Shown: positions 1 through 10,297, counted from the stretch's first letter. The stretch is 64,000 bases of DNA from Sphingobacteriaceae bacterium (GCA_023251775.1 JAHEYC010000001.1:47666-111665), one strand, 5' to 3'. Made by a program: numbers and translations. The notes: generated from the sequence alone by a model not told the origin.

Positions 1-1
1 T

Positions 2-121
2 TATGGTAGTGAACCTAAGCAATACCATCAACAAAAAATATATTTTGATACAAAAGGGAAAGAAGAATTACTTTTTGTGCAAGTTGAACTAACATGGCCC
101 TTAAGCAATCGCAATATTTAA
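2..121 (+). CDS. 3' end of an unidentified gene cut by the window edge
   Basis: An open frame enters the window at base 2 and runs to a TAA at 119-121, giving about 39 C-terminal residues (ending VELTWPLSNRNI). It overlaps the rpoN start by 28 bases in another frame, which would be a usual arrangement in a tight operon. The fragment is hydrophilic with alternating residues such as KIYFDTKGKEELLFVQVEL, compatible with beta strands, but no family can be named. It could also be a chance open frame; the only support is that it stays open and sits on the same strand directly before rpoN. Confidence 0.35.
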   Translation, partial: YGSEPKQYHQQKIYFDTKGKEELLFVQVELTWPLSNRNI

Positions 122-1581
122 AACTTCAGCAAAAATTATTGCCTCAGCAAATTCAGCTGATGAAGTTATTGCAATTGCCAACCTTAGCTTTGGAAGAACG
201 CATCAAAGAGGAATTGGAATTAAATCCAGCTTTGGAAGAAGATGATCAACGTTTGGATGAAGAAGAATTGACCAATAACGATGATGATAGCGAGCCGGAC
301 ATTGAGTTAGATGATAACGGCGATGTAAAAGAAAAAGAAGTAGAGCGCATTGATGATGAAGTGGGAATGGAAGATTATATGGGTGATGATGAATTGGATT
401 CTTACAAATACGAAGTAAGCAATAAAGGAGCCGATGATGAAACGCGCGAATTTGTGGTGGTGGAAGGTCCCGATTTTCATAATTTATTAGAACAACAATT
501 AGGTTTACGCGAACTCAACGAAACAGAATACACTATTGGCGTTTATATTATTGGTTGCATAGATGAAGATGGTTATTTACGCAGAGAGTTAGAAATGATC
601 GTTGACGATCTTGCGTTCAATTACAATATTAAATCTACTATACAAGAAATTGAAAAAGTTTTAAAGACCATTCAGAGTTTTGATCCGCCCGGTGTTGGTG
701 CACGAACAATACAAGAATGTTTATTGATCCAATTGAACAGAAAAGCCGATCAAACAAAAGATGTTATACAGGCCATTGAGATCGTGAAAGATCATATGGA
801 GGAATTCAGTAAAAAACATTACGAGAAGATCCTCAAAAAAATGAACATCAACAGTGAGGAATTAAAAGAAGTGATAGATGTGATCACGCATTTAAATCCA
901 AAACCCGGCGATACCGATATCAAATCTAATTCGCATAGCGAGATAGTTCCTGATTTTATTGTGAGCGTTAATGGTATTAAGCCTGAGTTCTCTATCAACT
1001 CGCGCAATATGCCCGACCTGAAGATCAGTAAAGAATATTTGGAGATGCTGAAAGAATACTCGCGACAAAAAAATAAAGACGGTAAAGAAGCAACAACATT
1101 CATTAAAAGCAAAATTGAAAGCGCACAATGGTTCATTGATGCATTGAATCAGCGCCATTTAACTATGATGTTGTGTATGCAAGCCATTTTGGAATTTCAG
1201 GAAGAGTATTTTATTACAGGCGATGAGGGTAAATTAAAACCCATGATCTTAAAAGATATTGCCACAAAAGTAGAAATGGATATCTCTACCGTTTCGCGAA
1301 TGGCCAATAGTAAATACGCGCAAACACCCTACGGAACATTTTTATTGAAAACATTCTTCAGCGAAAGTATGAGTACCGATAGCGGAGAAGAAGTTAGTTC
1401 TCGCGAGATCAAAAAGATATTGAAAGATTGCATCAACGCCGAAGACAAACACAAACCATTAACCGACGATGCCCTTTGTGATATCTTAAAAGAAAAAGGC
1501 TATAATATTGCGCGCCGAACGGTTGCCAAATACAGAGAACAACTGGATATTTCGGTGGCCAGAATGAGGAGGGAAGTTTAA
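94..1581 (+). CDS. rpoN: RNA polymerase sigma-54 factor
   Basis: Alternative sigma factor that directs RNA polymerase to -24/-12 promoters and needs AAA+ enhancer-binding activators. The 495-residue length is normal. The glutamine- and leucine-rich N-terminal activator-interacting region (residues 1-50, with QKLLPQQIQLMKLLQLP) is followed by an acidic linker (about 50-120, rich in D and E), the core-binding region, a helix-turn-helix part and the C-terminal RpoN box ARRTVAKYRE at 473-482, which contacts the -24 element. The acyltransferase gene starts immediately after its stop codon, so the two are probably co-transcribed. No sigma-54 activator is encoded in this window, so its targets cannot be told from here. 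Confidence 0.97.
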   Translation: MALKQSQYLKLQQKLLPQQIQLMKLLQLPTLALEERIKEELELNPALEEDDQRLDEEELTNNDDDSEPDIELDDNGDVKEKEVERIDDEVGMEDYMGDDELDSYKYEVSNKGADDETREFVVVEGPDFHNLLEQQLGLRELNETEYTIGVYIIGCIDEDGYLRRELEMIVDDLAFNYNIKSTIQEIEKVLKTIQSFDPPGVGARTIQECLLIQLNRKADQTKDVIQAIEIVKDHMEEFSKKHYEKILKKMNINSEELKEVIDVITHLNPKPGDTDIKSNSHSEIVPDFIVSVNGIKPEFSINSRNMPDLKISKEYLEMLKEYSRQKNKDGKEATTFIKSKIESAQWFIDALNQRHLTMMLCMQAILEFQEEYFITGDEGKLKPMILKDIATKVEMDISTVSRMANSKYAQTPYGTFLLKTFFSESMSTDSGEEVSSREIKKILKDCINAEDKHKPLTDDALCDILKEKGYNIARRTVAKYREQLDISVARMRREV

Positions 1582-2670
1582 ATGAGTTCCAATAAACTTC
1601 AACACTATTCTCAATTAGATGGTCTACGTTGTTTTGCCATTTTGTTCGTGATGATCGGTCATTGGATGTCGTGGAATACAGAAAATGTTTTTTTAAAGCA
1701 CGCTCCTTGGGGTCATGGTGTTATTCTTTTTTTCGTATTAAGTGGTTATTTGATCAGTAATATTCTTTTTGAATTAAAAGAAAAAATTGACGATGGTCTT
1801 ATTACGCATTCGCAAGCTTTAAAAACCTTTTACTATCGACGTTTCCTCCGCATATTTCCAATATATTACTTGCTCATTTTTTTTCTTTACTATATTGATC
1901 ATGCTAACACTCGCGAGATCTTTCCATGGCTGGTAACTTATACTTCCAATTTACTGCAATGCAAAACAGGAAATTATATTGGCGATTTTAATCATTTTTG
2001 GTCATTAGCTGTTGAGGAGCAATTTTATATTATATGGCCATTTTTGATATTATTCGTTAAGCGCAACAAGTTCATGAAACTTATTGTTCTTTTTATGATC
2101 ATTTCTTTTTTTTCAAGGACAACCTGTCATTTTATTTCGAAAGAAAATTGGATGTTGAGTGGATATTTTACTCCGAATTTATTTCTTCCTCTTGCGTTGG
2201 GATCTTTATTAGCCTATGCCAAGCGATATAGGCCGAACATTATGGGAGTTTTTGAAAATTCATTGTGGTTGTACGTCAGTGTTGCTGCTTATTGCATGGC
2301 ATATTATCTATTCCATTATAAATTCCAAATAGCCGCCTATGATCTGATATTGGACGAATATCTTTTTGCGTTCAGCTGTGCATTTTTTATTGCCAAAGCT
2401 TCTTCTAACGGGTTCAAATTTATTGGGAAATGGATCCTTGAGCATGATATGGTAACATTTACCGGGAAGATCTCGTATGGTTTATATGTTTATCATTTAT
2501 TCGTGATCGGCTTCTTTTGGAATTATCTTGCACTAGAATACAAAATTCATTCGGAAAATAAATATGCCACTTGGCTCATCTATTTCTTAATTGCTTATTT
2601 ATTGGCGATATTATCTTATTACATTATTGAGAAGCCGATAAATAAATTGAAAGACAGATCTACTTATTAA
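1582..2670 (+). CDS. OafA/YrhL-type membrane acyltransferase
   Basis: Integral membrane O-acyltransferase (Acyl_transf_3 family), which in relatives acetylates or acylates surface polysaccharides. The 362 residues form about ten hydrophobic segments. The family N-terminal motif LDGLR...HW is present with the conserved His27, and the FWSLAVEEQFYIIWP motif typical of the family lies near residues 132-146. The start codon directly abuts the rpoN stop (TAAATG), with AGGAGG just upstream inside the rpoN end, an unusually Shine-Dalgarno-like sequence for Bacteroidota. The acceptor is unknown; no polysaccharide gene cluster adjoins it, although a GT39-like glycosyltransferase converges on it. Confidence 0.88.
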   Translation: MSSNKLQHYSQLDGLRCFAILFVMIGHWMSWNTENVFLKHAPWGHGVILFFVLSGYLISNILFELKEKIDDGLITHSQALKTFYYRRFLRIFPIYYLLIFFLYYIDHANTREIFPWLVTYTSNLLQCKTGNYIGDFNHFWSLAVEEQFYIIWPFLILFVKRNKFMKLIVLFMIISFFSRTTCHFISKENWMLSGYFTPNLFLPLALGSLLAYAKRYRPNIMGVFENSLWLYVSVAAYCMAYYLFHYKFQIAAYDLILDEYLFAFSCAFFIAKASSNGFKFIGKWILEHDMVTFTGKISYGLYVYHLFVIGFFWNYLALEYKIHSENKYATWLIYFLIAYLLAILSYYIIEKPINKLKDRSTY

Positions 2671-2696
2671 AACTGATAAATTCGATCGGTTATTGA

Positions 2697-4295
2697 TCAC
2701 CTCAACTTATAAACCACCAATCCCCTATGGTATAAAATGATCTTGTTTTGGAGGTTATTAGGATAGAATTTATTAAAACTTGCCGAGTCGTTCAAAATAA
2801 GATATTTCATCACCGGATTTTTCATATAGGCATCAAGCTCTTCCTTCGTATTCCAACTCATGATGGTGACACCAATTTGATCCATTAAATACAAACTACT
2901 GCAATAACTTTCGTCGAACGCACTAATGAATTTATCGGTGCGTTTAATTCCTGCCTTACGTAATTTGGGTTCAATATCCTCATACGAACTAAAATCGCCC
3001 GACCAATAATGAACTGCTCGTGAGTTTCGCTGTTCGTACAGTTTTTTGCAATAGGTTAAACCCTCCTTCATATTAAAGAACATAACAAAAATAAATACGA
3101 ATCTAAGTATAGCTAAATGTGCATCAGCAAATCTGCACACCATCTCACCCATCGTTAAAATTAAAAAGAAGAATGTGGGAAGAATAGCGATCATATAATA
3201 ATCGTGATCTCTGAATTGATTAAGGAAAAAATAAATATAAAAGGATGCGCCAATGGCATTTAAAATGGTAATAGAAAATAAAAGTCGGTTAGCGTATTTC
3301 GCAAAAATAACTATCGATACTCCTGCGGTAATTAAAAGCACATATCCTTCGTAAGAATAATAATATTGCAACCAGAGATTTACTACAAATTCTTTCACCT
3401 TGGCAAATGCCTCCCAACTATCGATCATAATTGGTTTTAAGGCAAATGATTCGTAATCGTAATGTTTAGAAAGCCATGTGGCGTAAAAATACCAGGAAGA
3501 AGAAACCAATATTCCAATAATTACAGCCTTGATCATTTGCCAATGACTTTTGAATATATGCTCGCCTTTTTCTGATCTGAAAAATTTTAATTTATCAAGG
3601 ATCACCAAGCATATCACAATAATAAATATTAAAACAGCAATGGCTTTTATTAAGATGGCCAAAGCCGCAAAAACAACAAATAAATTCAGGTCGCGACGTT
3701 TATCGGTCCGCAAAAATTTAAAAAAGAAATACCAGGCAATAAGATGTAATCCTAAGCTTGGGGCATCCGGCAAAAAATTGGGTGTGTAAATTAAAAATAC
3801 GGGCGATAAACACACAACCAAAGTTAACATCGCCGAAATGATATTGTTTTTTATGAATTCATCACAGAGTTTATAAAAATAAAAAAGTCCAAACACAACT
3901 ATTAAAAGCGAAATAAGTCTTAAGTACATTTCGTTGAATCCAAACAATTTGTACATCACTGCTCCCATATAATAAATAATAGGAAACTCTACTCCTGTTA
4001 TGCCTTCTCCTTTAATATAGCGCTGAATTCTTGGTTTAAAAAAATTCATGTCCGTTTTATAATAATTCAAAGCAATAGATGCTCTTTGACATTGAGCAGA
4101 AATATGTATATAAGCCGGACGCTCATGAATATGTTTGAAAATTCCCACAAACCAATAAATGAAAAACACAGAGATAAAGAACACCGCCATTCGTATGGCT
4201 TTAGAAACCCTTTGATCTTGAAACGAAAAAAGATCATACACCTTTTTAGTTCTAAGGTTAAGATCAGCGACCATATGTTTCAACTTTTCAAACAT
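2697..4295 (-). CDS. GT39-like integral membrane glycosyltransferase
   Basis: A 532-residue multispanning membrane protein (about ten or more hydrophobic stretches), with an early loop (residues 68-125: RASIALNYYKTDMNFF ... EFPIIYYMGAVMYKLFG) like the first loop of dolichyl-phosphate/undecaprenyl-phosphate mannosyltransferase-like proteins of Bacteroidota. Such enzymes move a sugar from a lipid-phosphate carrier to a protein or glycan outside the membrane. I do not see the usual acidic pair in the first loop, so activity and substrate are uncertain. It is the last gene of the PBP1A operon, starting one base after the preceding lipoprotein gene stops. Confidence 0.72.
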   Translation of the reverse strand: MFEKLKHMVADLNLRTKKVYDLFSFQDQRVSKAIRMAVFFISVFFIYWFVGIFKHIHERPAYIHISAQCQRASIALNYYKTDMNFFKPRIQRYIKGEGITGVEFPIIYYMGAVMYKLFGFNEMYLRLISLLIVVFGLFYFYKLCDEFIKNNIISAMLTLVVCLSPVFLIYTPNFLPDAPSLGLHLIAWYFFFKFLRTDKRRDLNLFVVFAALAILIKAIAVLIFIIVICLVILDKLKFFRSEKGEHIFKSHWQMIKAVIIGILVSSSWYFYATWLSKHYDYESFALKPIMIDSWEAFAKVKEFVVNLWLQYYYSYEGYVLLITAGVSIVIFAKYANRLLFSITILNAIGASFYIYFFLNQFRDHDYYMIAILPTFFFLILTMGEMVCRFADAHLAILRFVFIFVMFFNMKEGLTYCKKLYEQRNSRAVHYWSGDFSSYEDIEPKLRKAGIKRTDKFISAFDESYCSSLYLMDQIGVTIMSWNTKEELDAYMKNPVMKYLILNDSASFNKFYPNNLQNKIILYHRGLVVYKLR

Positions 4296-4296
4296 C

Positions 4297-4818
4297 CTAG
4301 TTCTTTACTTTTATTTTTACAAAAAGTGTATCAATATCAAAATTTTCTTGGGTTGGATTGGGTAAATACGAAAAAACATCTATTCGATAATACGGATCAT
4401 GCCAATCTTCTCGTTTAAACGTAACACTATCTCTAAATTTACACCAGGTATTGATGTCTGTAAAAAAATATCTTAAATTTCTGCCGGTCCACCCCAATTG
4501 TACTCCCTTTTTTGATCCCATGGTAACATTCACAAACGCATTTGAATACGCGTAATTGGTTCTTGCGTTCCCGCTAAACACAATTTCCATTGGTTTATCT
4601 CTAATATTATCGGGAGGAAAGTAAGTGTAGATCATTCCAAAAGCGCCTCGGTTGTGTAATCTCGAAAAAAAAGAATGCGTGATGGTATCGTTTATAACGG
4701 TATCGTTTTGGTGAGCGATCTGTTGCGCCGGGAAAGTTTTCGACTCAACAATACTAAATTTATCCTCACAAGAGATGATGAAAAAAATAATTGGTAAAAG
4801 AAATAGTATTTTTTTCAT
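4297..4818 (-). CDS. Putative lipoprotein of unknown function
   Basis: The 173-residue product starts MKKILFLLPIIFFIISC, a clear signal peptide with a lipobox ending at Cys17, so it is predicted to be lipid-anchored. The mature part has many aromatic residues and beta-like alternation (YTYFPPDNI, RYFFTDINTWCKFRDS) and no family I recognise. It lies 8 bases after scoB and 1 base before the GT39-like gene. The tight spacing suggests co-expression with the cell-envelope genes of the operon. Confidence 0.7.
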   Translation of the reverse strand: MKKILFLLPIIFFIISCEDKFSIVESKTFPAQQIAHQNDTVINDTITHSFFSRLHNRGAFGMIYTYFPPDNIRDKPMEIVFSGNARTNYAYSNAFVNVTMGSKKGVQLGWTGRNLRYFFTDINTWCKFRDSVTFKREDWHDPYYRIDVFSYLPNPTQENFDIDTLFVKIKVKN

Positions 4819-4826
4819 TCAAAAAA

Positions 4827-5483
4827 TTAAATTGCCATTTCCTTTACATGCTCGCTGATGACCAATTTTCCTGCGGTTGCTTTTTTAATATCATCCACTG
4901 TAACACCGGGAGCAGTTTCTATCAACTTAAATCCGCCTTCAGGAAGTATATCATAAACACCTAATTCGGTAACTACTTTTTTTATGCAATTAATTCCCGT
5001 TAAAGGCAGATCGCATTTTGGTAATAATTTTGATTGGCCTGCTTTATTTACTTGTTGCATGGCCACAATAATATTTTTTGCACTCGCCACAAGATCCATC
5101 GCTCCACCCATACCTTTTACCATTTTACCGGGAATTTTCCAATTAGCAATATCGCCATTCTCGCTTACTTCCATGGCTCCTAAAATAGTAAGATCCACTT
5201 TTTGCGCGCGGATCATTCCAAAACTCATGGCACTATCAAAAATAGATGAGCCTTTTAATAATGTTACCGTTTGCTTTCCGGCATTAATTAGATCAGCATC
5301 CTCTTCGCCTTCAAAAGGAAAAGGTCCCATTCCTAAAATTCCATTCTCGCTTTGTAATTCAACGCTCATTCCGGGCGGAATAAAATTTGCAACAAGGGTT
5401 GGAATACCAATTCCTAAATTCACAAACATTCCGTCTTTTACTTCTTTTGCAATGCGTTTTGCAATACCGTTCTTGTCTAACAT
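4827..5483 (-). CDS. scoB: 3-oxoacid CoA-transferase subunit B
   Basis: Beta subunit of a type I CoA-transferase (succinyl-CoA:3-ketoacid CoA-transferase type), which moves CoA from succinyl-CoA to acetoacetate or similar acids through a glutamyl-CoA intermediate. The catalytic motif SENGILGMGPFP is present with Glu46. The length (218) is standard for the subunit. ScoA is encoded 11 bases upstream, so together they form the usual A/B pair in the cytoplasm. Exact acid specificity (acetoacetate versus acetate or butyrate) cannot be fixed from sequence alone. Confidence 0.93.
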   Translation of the reverse strand: MLDKNGIAKRIAKEVKDGMFVNLGIGIPTLVANFIPPGMSVELQSENGILGMGPFPFEGEEDADLINAGKQTVTLLKGSSIFDSAMSFGMIRAQKVDLTILGAMEVSENGDIANWKIPGKMVKGMGGAMDLVASAKNIIVAMQQVNKAGQSKLLPKCDLPLTGINCIKKVVTELGVYDILPEGGFKLIETAPGVTVDDIKKATAGKLVISEHVKEMAI

Positions 5484-5494
5484 AAAAATTTATT

Positions 5495-6208
5495 TTAGTT
5501 TTTCTTTCTTACCGTTCTTTGCTCAATTCGTTTTTCGTAATGACTTCCTTGGAAAATGCGATGCACATAAATTCCCGGCGTGTGAATTTGATCGGGATCT
5601 AATTCTCCTGCGGGAACTAATTGCTCCACCTCAGCCACTGTTATTTTTCCGGCCATGGCCATCATGGGATTAAAATTACGCGCTGTACTTTTAAAAATTA
5701 AATTTCCTGCTGTATCACCTTTCCATGCTTTTACTATGGCAAAATCTGCTTCAAAAGCCGCTTCCATTAAATATTCTTTTTCTTGTCCATTGTATTTGAA
5801 CTTGCGAACTTCTTTTCCAATAGCGACTTCAGTTCCAACACCGGCGGGCGTATAAATAACGGGCATTCCGTAAGCCGCTGCCAAACAACGCGTGGCTAAA
5901 GTTCCTTGCGGAATTAATTCCACTTCCAATTCTCCGCTCAACATCTGACGTTCGAATTCTTCATTCTCTCCAACATAAGACGAGATCATTTTTTTTATTT
6001 GCTTGGTTTGCAATAATAAACCCAAACCAAAATCATCCACGCCGGCATTATTGCTAATGGCAGTAATTCCTTTTGTTCCCATTTTGATCATTTGATTGAT
6101 GCAATTTTCGGGAATGCCGCATAATCCAAAACCACCAAACATAATAGTTTGATTATCTTTTACGCCTTTTAATGCCTCTTCTGCATTTTTTACTACTCGG
6201 TTGATCAT
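5495..6208 (-). CDS. scoA: 3-oxoacid CoA-transferase subunit A
   Basis: Alpha subunit of the same type I CoA-transferase. The N-terminal glycine-rich motif [13 protein letters not shown] (residues 25-37) and the later [24 protein letters not shown] region are characteristic of the family. Its 237 residues match the usual length. It starts 5 bases after the stop of the membrane protein gene upstream, so it lies inside the PBP1A operon, an unexpected home for a ketone-body or fatty-acid enzyme. Confidence 0.93.
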   Translation of the reverse strand: MINRVVKNAEEALKGVKDNQTIMFGGFGLCGIPENCINQMIKMGTKGITAISNNAGVDDFGLGLLLQTKQIKKMISSYVGENEEFERQMLSGELEVELIPQGTLATRCLAAAYGMPVIYTPAGVGTEVAIGKEVRKFKYNGQEKEYLMEAAFEADFAIVKAWKGDTAGNLIFKSTARNFNPMMAMAGKITVAEVEQLVPAGELDPDQIHTPGIYVHRIFQGSHYEKRIEQRTVRKKN

Positions 6209-6213
6209 ATATT

Positions 6214-7791
6214 TTATTCTATAGTTTTTGGGAAGGTCTCATTTTTAATATAAATGAATTTCTTCACTTTTAATACCGTTATATAAGGACTCACAATTGT
6301 GTCTAAAATTACAAAATTCTTTCTGATTTGCGTTGTATCAAGCCTTTCGGGTATAACAAAATCGTATTCCTTGTTATAATACCATTCAGAATTGCTTCCA
6401 TAGTCGTAAACGTTCACCGTTGGATACACTGTAACCACAACAATTCCTTTTTTTGAGAAAATACTAGACCATTTGCCTTTCCAATAATCGCCAATGCCGC
6501 GTTTAAGGTGATGCTTTTCGCAGATCTCGTCGAGGGCTTTTACCGCAGGCGGATAATACATGAAATAATTATATAAGCCTTGATAAGTGAATTTTTTATT
6601 AGCCGTATGAAAGAAAAGCGCGATGACCGCAAAGGAAATTCCAATTTTTAACCATGGAATATTATACAGTAACATAAGAATTGCTGCTCCAAAAAAAGCT
6701 AATACCACAGCCGAGAAATAATACACGCCAACAATATATCGTATTTTGTCTGTTCCATCGTATGAACCTGTAATAAGTGAAGCGCTGATCGTTATCACTA
6801 CAAATAAACTATAGAACCAGATCAAATATTTTAAATGCCCGTTTATTTTTTTGCGGAACAAGATCACGATCAGTAATGCAATAATGGGAACTGTAAATGC
6901 AGTTATAGTTAATGTTTGTTGAAAGCCTGTTTTTTGAAATTCGTAACTCACTTGTTGATGCATCACATCCACGCAACGCGATATTTTTGCTGTATCAAAC
7001 ATTTTAGCCACCGACGCATTATTGGTTGCACCAGATGCACTCATGCAAGTGAATACATAATAGCCAATGCTTGCGCCAACTATAACGGTCGTAATAATTA
7101 AAAGTGATCTTTTTAGTCCGTGAAATTTATATTGAATGATATTGAGGATACACATTGGCGCCAAGAACATCACCACATATAAAATATCACTGTATGCCGC
7201 CAATGCTCCAATGACAAAAAGCAAAAGTAATTTCCAAATGAATTTAATATCAGAGATCATTATCGAAAAACAAGCAAGCGTTGTTACAAAACTTCCGGTG
7301 TGATAACAATAAATGACCATTAAATACCCTAACATTTGATCGTTGATGATATAATAACTTTCAAAAAAGGCGAACGAATAGAACAAGGGGATCAACCAAC
7401 TGAATTCCCTCATTTTTCCGGTGATCAGTTTTCGAAATATATATACCGATAAGCCGGAGATAAGAAGTGTTTGAATTACTCCATAAACAAAGGTGAGTGT
7501 AATGAAATCGGTACCGAGAATTAAAAAGAGAATATAATACAATACCAGATCAGGAAAAAAAGTTGGAGCTGCACCTAAGCGCCAATCTTTAAAATTGCCT
7601 CCGTCCAAAAAAATATCTTTGAACATATACGGAACGCCAATGGAATCGGAATTGAATGTGCTATTGAAATTAAAGTCGGTGAAACTCGCAAAAAAACAAC
7701 ATAAACTTAATAGAAGTACACCAAACGAAAGAAGATGGAGAAAGATCTGGCCTTGAAAAAATTGCTTGAGATTTTCTTTTGTGAATTGCAT
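6214..7791 (-). CDS. Multispanning membrane protein, possible glycosyltransferase
   Basis: The 525 residues contain roughly ten hydrophobic segments, followed by a C-terminal soluble part of about 130 residues (from about 400, [15 protein letters not shown] onward). This membrane-plus-tail layout resembles GT-C fold glycosyltransferases, and a second GT39-like protein is encoded later in the operon, but no motif settles it. It starts 6 bases after the PBP1A stop codon. I treat it as an uncharacterised membrane protein with a suspected glycan role from context. Confidence 0.6.
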   Translation of the reverse strand: MQFTKENLKQFFQGQIFLHLLSFGVLLLSLCCFFASFTDFNFNSTFNSDSIGVPYMFKDIFLDGGNFKDWRLGAAPTFFPDLVLYYILFLILGTDFITLTFVYGVIQTLLISGLSVYIFRKLITGKMREFSWLIPLFYSFAFFESYYIINDQMLGYLMVIYCYHTGSFVTTLACFSIMISDIKFIWKLLLLFVIGALAAYSDILYVVMFLAPMCILNIIQYKFHGLKRSLLIITTVIVGASIGYYVFTCMSASGATNNASVAKMFDTAKISRCVDVMHQQVSYEFQKTGFQQTLTITAFTVPIIALLIVILFRKKINGHLKYLIWFYSLFVVITISASLITGSYDGTDKIRYIVGVYYFSAVVLAFFGAAILMLLYNIPWLKIGISFAVIALFFHTANKKFTYQGLYNYFMYYPPAVKALDEICEKHHLKRGIGDYWKGKWSSIFSKKGIVVVTVYPTVNVYDYGSNSEWYYNKEYDFVIPERLDTTQIRKNFVILDTIVSPYITVLKVKKFIYIKNETFPKTIE

Positions 7792-7797
7792 TGGTGT

Positions 7798-10050
7798 TTA
7801 CAGATTATCAAAGATGCCCGACGGAACATTTTCTTCGTACGTGTCTGAATCGTATTTACTGCAATCCAATTCTAAGTTTGGATCAATGTTTTTCGGACGA
7901 GGAAATTCGCCACTGCTAACTTTTAATTTTTTATCGGCGTAAACTTTGGTAAAGAATTTCCCCCAAATTGGCAAAGCCATTGTTGCGCCCTGCCCTTCGG
8001 CCATGGAATTAAAATGTATACTTCTATCTTCGCCGCCAACCCAACATCCTGCCGCTAGCTCAGGTGTTAAACCCATGAACCATCCATCCGCATTTTTTTG
8101 TGTTGTTCCTGTCTTTCCCGCTATTTGATTAAATAGTTTATATCTTCCTCTTAAACTTGAACCCGTTCCACCATCAACAACCCCACGCATCAGTTGGATC
8201 ATGGTATACGCTTTTTCTTCGCTAAATACTTCATCACTGTTTGGAACAAACTCTTCTAACACTTTTCCGTTCTTATCTTCAATGCGCGTAATAAATGTTG
8301 GTTGAATGTACGTTCCTTTATTCGCAAAGGTAGAAAGCGCAGCAACCATTTCAAACACACTAATGTCGGGAGTACCTAAACAAATGGATGGTACCTCGGG
8401 TATATCAGAAGTTATTCCTAAGCGCCTTACTAATGTTACAACAGCGTGCGGACCATACTGCTTCATTACCCATGCGGTAACATAGTTAACCGAATTTGCC
8501 AAGGCTCTTTTTAGTGTAAGCATTTTTCCGTTTGTTTTGGCGTTAGGTCCATCACTGTTATTAGGACACCAATCTTTTCCATCCGGTAATGCAATACACG
8601 TTCGAACATTCGGAACCTGATGGCAAGGACTTAATCCTTCTTGAATTGCGAGTGCATACACAAATGGTTTAAACGTTGAACCAACTTGACGTTTACTAAC
8701 TTTTACGTGATCGTATTTAAAATGTTTGTGATCAATACCGCCCACCCAAGCTTTTACATAACCGGTTTGCGGTTCCATAGCCATAAAGCCTGTTTGCAAA
8801 AATGATTTATAGTATTTAATGCTGTCGTAAGGTGTAAGTACTGTGTCAATATCTCCGCGTAAACTATACACGCGCATTTGTGATGGTTTATGAAACGTTG
8901 CAATTATAGTTTCATGCGACATGCCTTGCTTTTTTAATTCGCGGTAACGATCGCTTCGTTTAATAGAAGAATTCATGATGCCGTTTATCTCATCTTTACT
9001 TACATTCCACGCAAATGGATAATTTTTCTTTTGTTTCAGATCTTTATTGAAGATCACTTGCAAATTATGCATATGTTCTTCTACCGCTTCTTCGGCATAT
9101 TTTTGCATGCGCGAATCAATGGTAGTGTAAATTCTTAAACCATCTTTGTAAATATTATATGGTTTTTGTGTTTCGGGATTGATATGTGTTTCGCACCAGG
9201 CCTTTAAAAAATTATCGCGCAAATATTCTCTGAAGTAAGGGGCAGGACCATCATTATGATCTTCGGGTTGAAAATTCACACACAGTGGTTTTGTTTTTAA
9301 GGTATCGTATGCTTCTTTACTTAAGTAACCATACTTCACCATTTGATTCATCACCACATTCCTGCGTTGCAAAGTTCTTTCAGGAAAACGAATAGGATTG
9401 AACATCGAAGGATTTTTTGCCATACCAACCAACATAGCAGCTTCGTGTATATCCAAACTATCGCATGATTTATTAAAATAAATTTTCGCTGCTGATTTTA
9501 TGCCAACTGCCAAATTCAAAAAGTCGAATTTGTTCAGGTACATGGCCATGATCTCATCCTTAGTATAATTTTTTTCCAAACGTGTTGCGGTGATCCACTC
9601 TTTCATTTTGCGCATCGCAATTTGGATCTTATTCAATTTCTCGCCGCGCGGATACATCATTTTTGCTAACTGCTGCGTGAGGGTACTTCCTCCTCCACTA
9701 CTTCCACCGCCAAAAACACCGCTCGCTGCTCTGAACAATGCTTTCACATCTACACCACTGTGCTCGTAAAAACGCGCATCTTCAGTTGCTACTAATGCAT
9801 CAACAAGATCCTTATCAAGATCTTCGAAATGAATATTCTCTCTGTTCTCGCTATAAAATTTTCCGAGAGTTTTAAGATCGCTGCTATAAACAACGGTAGC
9901 CAAATTACTCTTTGGATTTTGTAATTCTTCAACACTTGGAAGTTCACCAAAAACACCTGAAGAAATAAGGAACAATAAAATAAAAAGGAACACAAAAGGA
10001 ACCCAGATAGTGATCCAGACCCACTTAACGTATTTTGAGCGTTTTGACAC
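7798..10050 (-). CDS. mrcA: Penicillin-binding protein 1A (bifunctional class A PBP)
   Basis: Polymerises lipid II into glycan strands and cross-links the peptides at the outer face of the inner membrane. One N-terminal membrane helix (about 10-33) is followed by a GT51 transglycosylase domain with the catalytic motif TEDARFYEHSGVD (Glu90) and GGSTLTQQLAKMM, then a transpeptidase domain with STFK (Ser458, Lys461), SVN (Ser520) and KTGTT (Lys646). The 750-residue length is typical. It is the first gene of a six-gene run downstream to 2697, with gaps of 1 to 11 bases. It follows a repeat-containing intergenic region. Confidence 0.96.
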   Translation of the reverse strand: MSKRSKYVKWVWITIWVPFVFLFILLFLISSGVFGELPSVEELQNPKSNLATVVYSSDLKTLGKFYSENRENIHFEDLDKDLVDALVATEDARFYEHSGVDVKALFRAASGVFGGGSSGGGSTLTQQLAKMMYPRGEKLNKIQIAMRKMKEWITATRLEKNYTKDEIMAMYLNKFDFLNLAVGIKSAAKIYFNKSCDSLDIHEAAMLVGMAKNPSMFNPIRFPERTLQRRNVVMNQMVKYGYLSKEAYDTLKTKPLCVNFQPEDHNDGPAPYFREYLRDNFLKAWCETHINPETQKPYNIYKDGLRIYTTIDSRMQKYAEEAVEEHMHNLQVIFNKDLKQKKNYPFAWNVSKDEINGIMNSSIKRSDRYRELKKQGMSHETIIATFHKPSQMRVYSLRGDIDTVLTPYDSIKYYKSFLQTGFMAMEPQTGYVKAWVGGIDHKHFKYDHVKVSKRQVGSTFKPFVYALAIQEGLSPCHQVPNVRTCIALPDGKDWCPNNSDGPNAKTNGKMLTLKRALANSVNYVTAWVMKQYGPHAVVTLVRRLGITSDIPEVPSICLGTPDISVFEMVAALSTFANKGTYIQPTFITRIEDKNGKVLEEFVPNSDEVFSEEKAYTMIQLMRGVVDGGTGSSLRGRYKLFNQIAGKTGTTQKNADGWFMGLTPELAAGCWVGGEDRSIHFNSMAEGQGATMALPIWGKFFTKVYADKKLKVSSGEFPRPKNIDPNLELDCSKYDSDTYEENVPSGIFDNL

Positions 10051-10167
10051 CGAGGGAATTTGGGGTAAAAATAGGAAAATATGGGAGATAGAAAGCTTAA
10101 AAAATCATAAGTATTGGAAGATTTTCCCTCGCAGATAGCGCAGATTTCCGCGGATTCCACCAGTCAG

Positions 10168-10273
10168 TTCTCGATACAATTTTTGCAAGAGGCAGGCAAA
10201 AATCACTCGAACTGACAGGGATTGTCATTTCGAGTGAAAAAATGCGCCTCTTTTCATTTTTTTGTATCGAGAA
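10168..10273. repeat. Long imperfect palindrome between PBP1A and the crotonase gene
   Basis: The outer arms TTCTCGATACAA (10168-10179) and TTGTATCGAGAA (10262-10273) are perfect 12-base inverted repeats. Inside them lie CACTCGAA (10204) and TTTCGAGTG (10228-10236), and the pair AAGAGGC and GCCTCTT. The whole can fold into one long cruciform or hairpin. Part of it (CTCGAACTGAC) recurs in reverse complement near 20661. No ORF is present. Confidence 0.8.
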
Positions 10274-10297
10274 ATGACATGCGGGAAATAAAATGGG

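Noticed and set aside
4984..5673. A 229-codon plus-strand ORF opposite the CoA-transferase genes
   Set aside because: It is the shadow of scoB and scoA, which have full conserved motifs on the minus strand.
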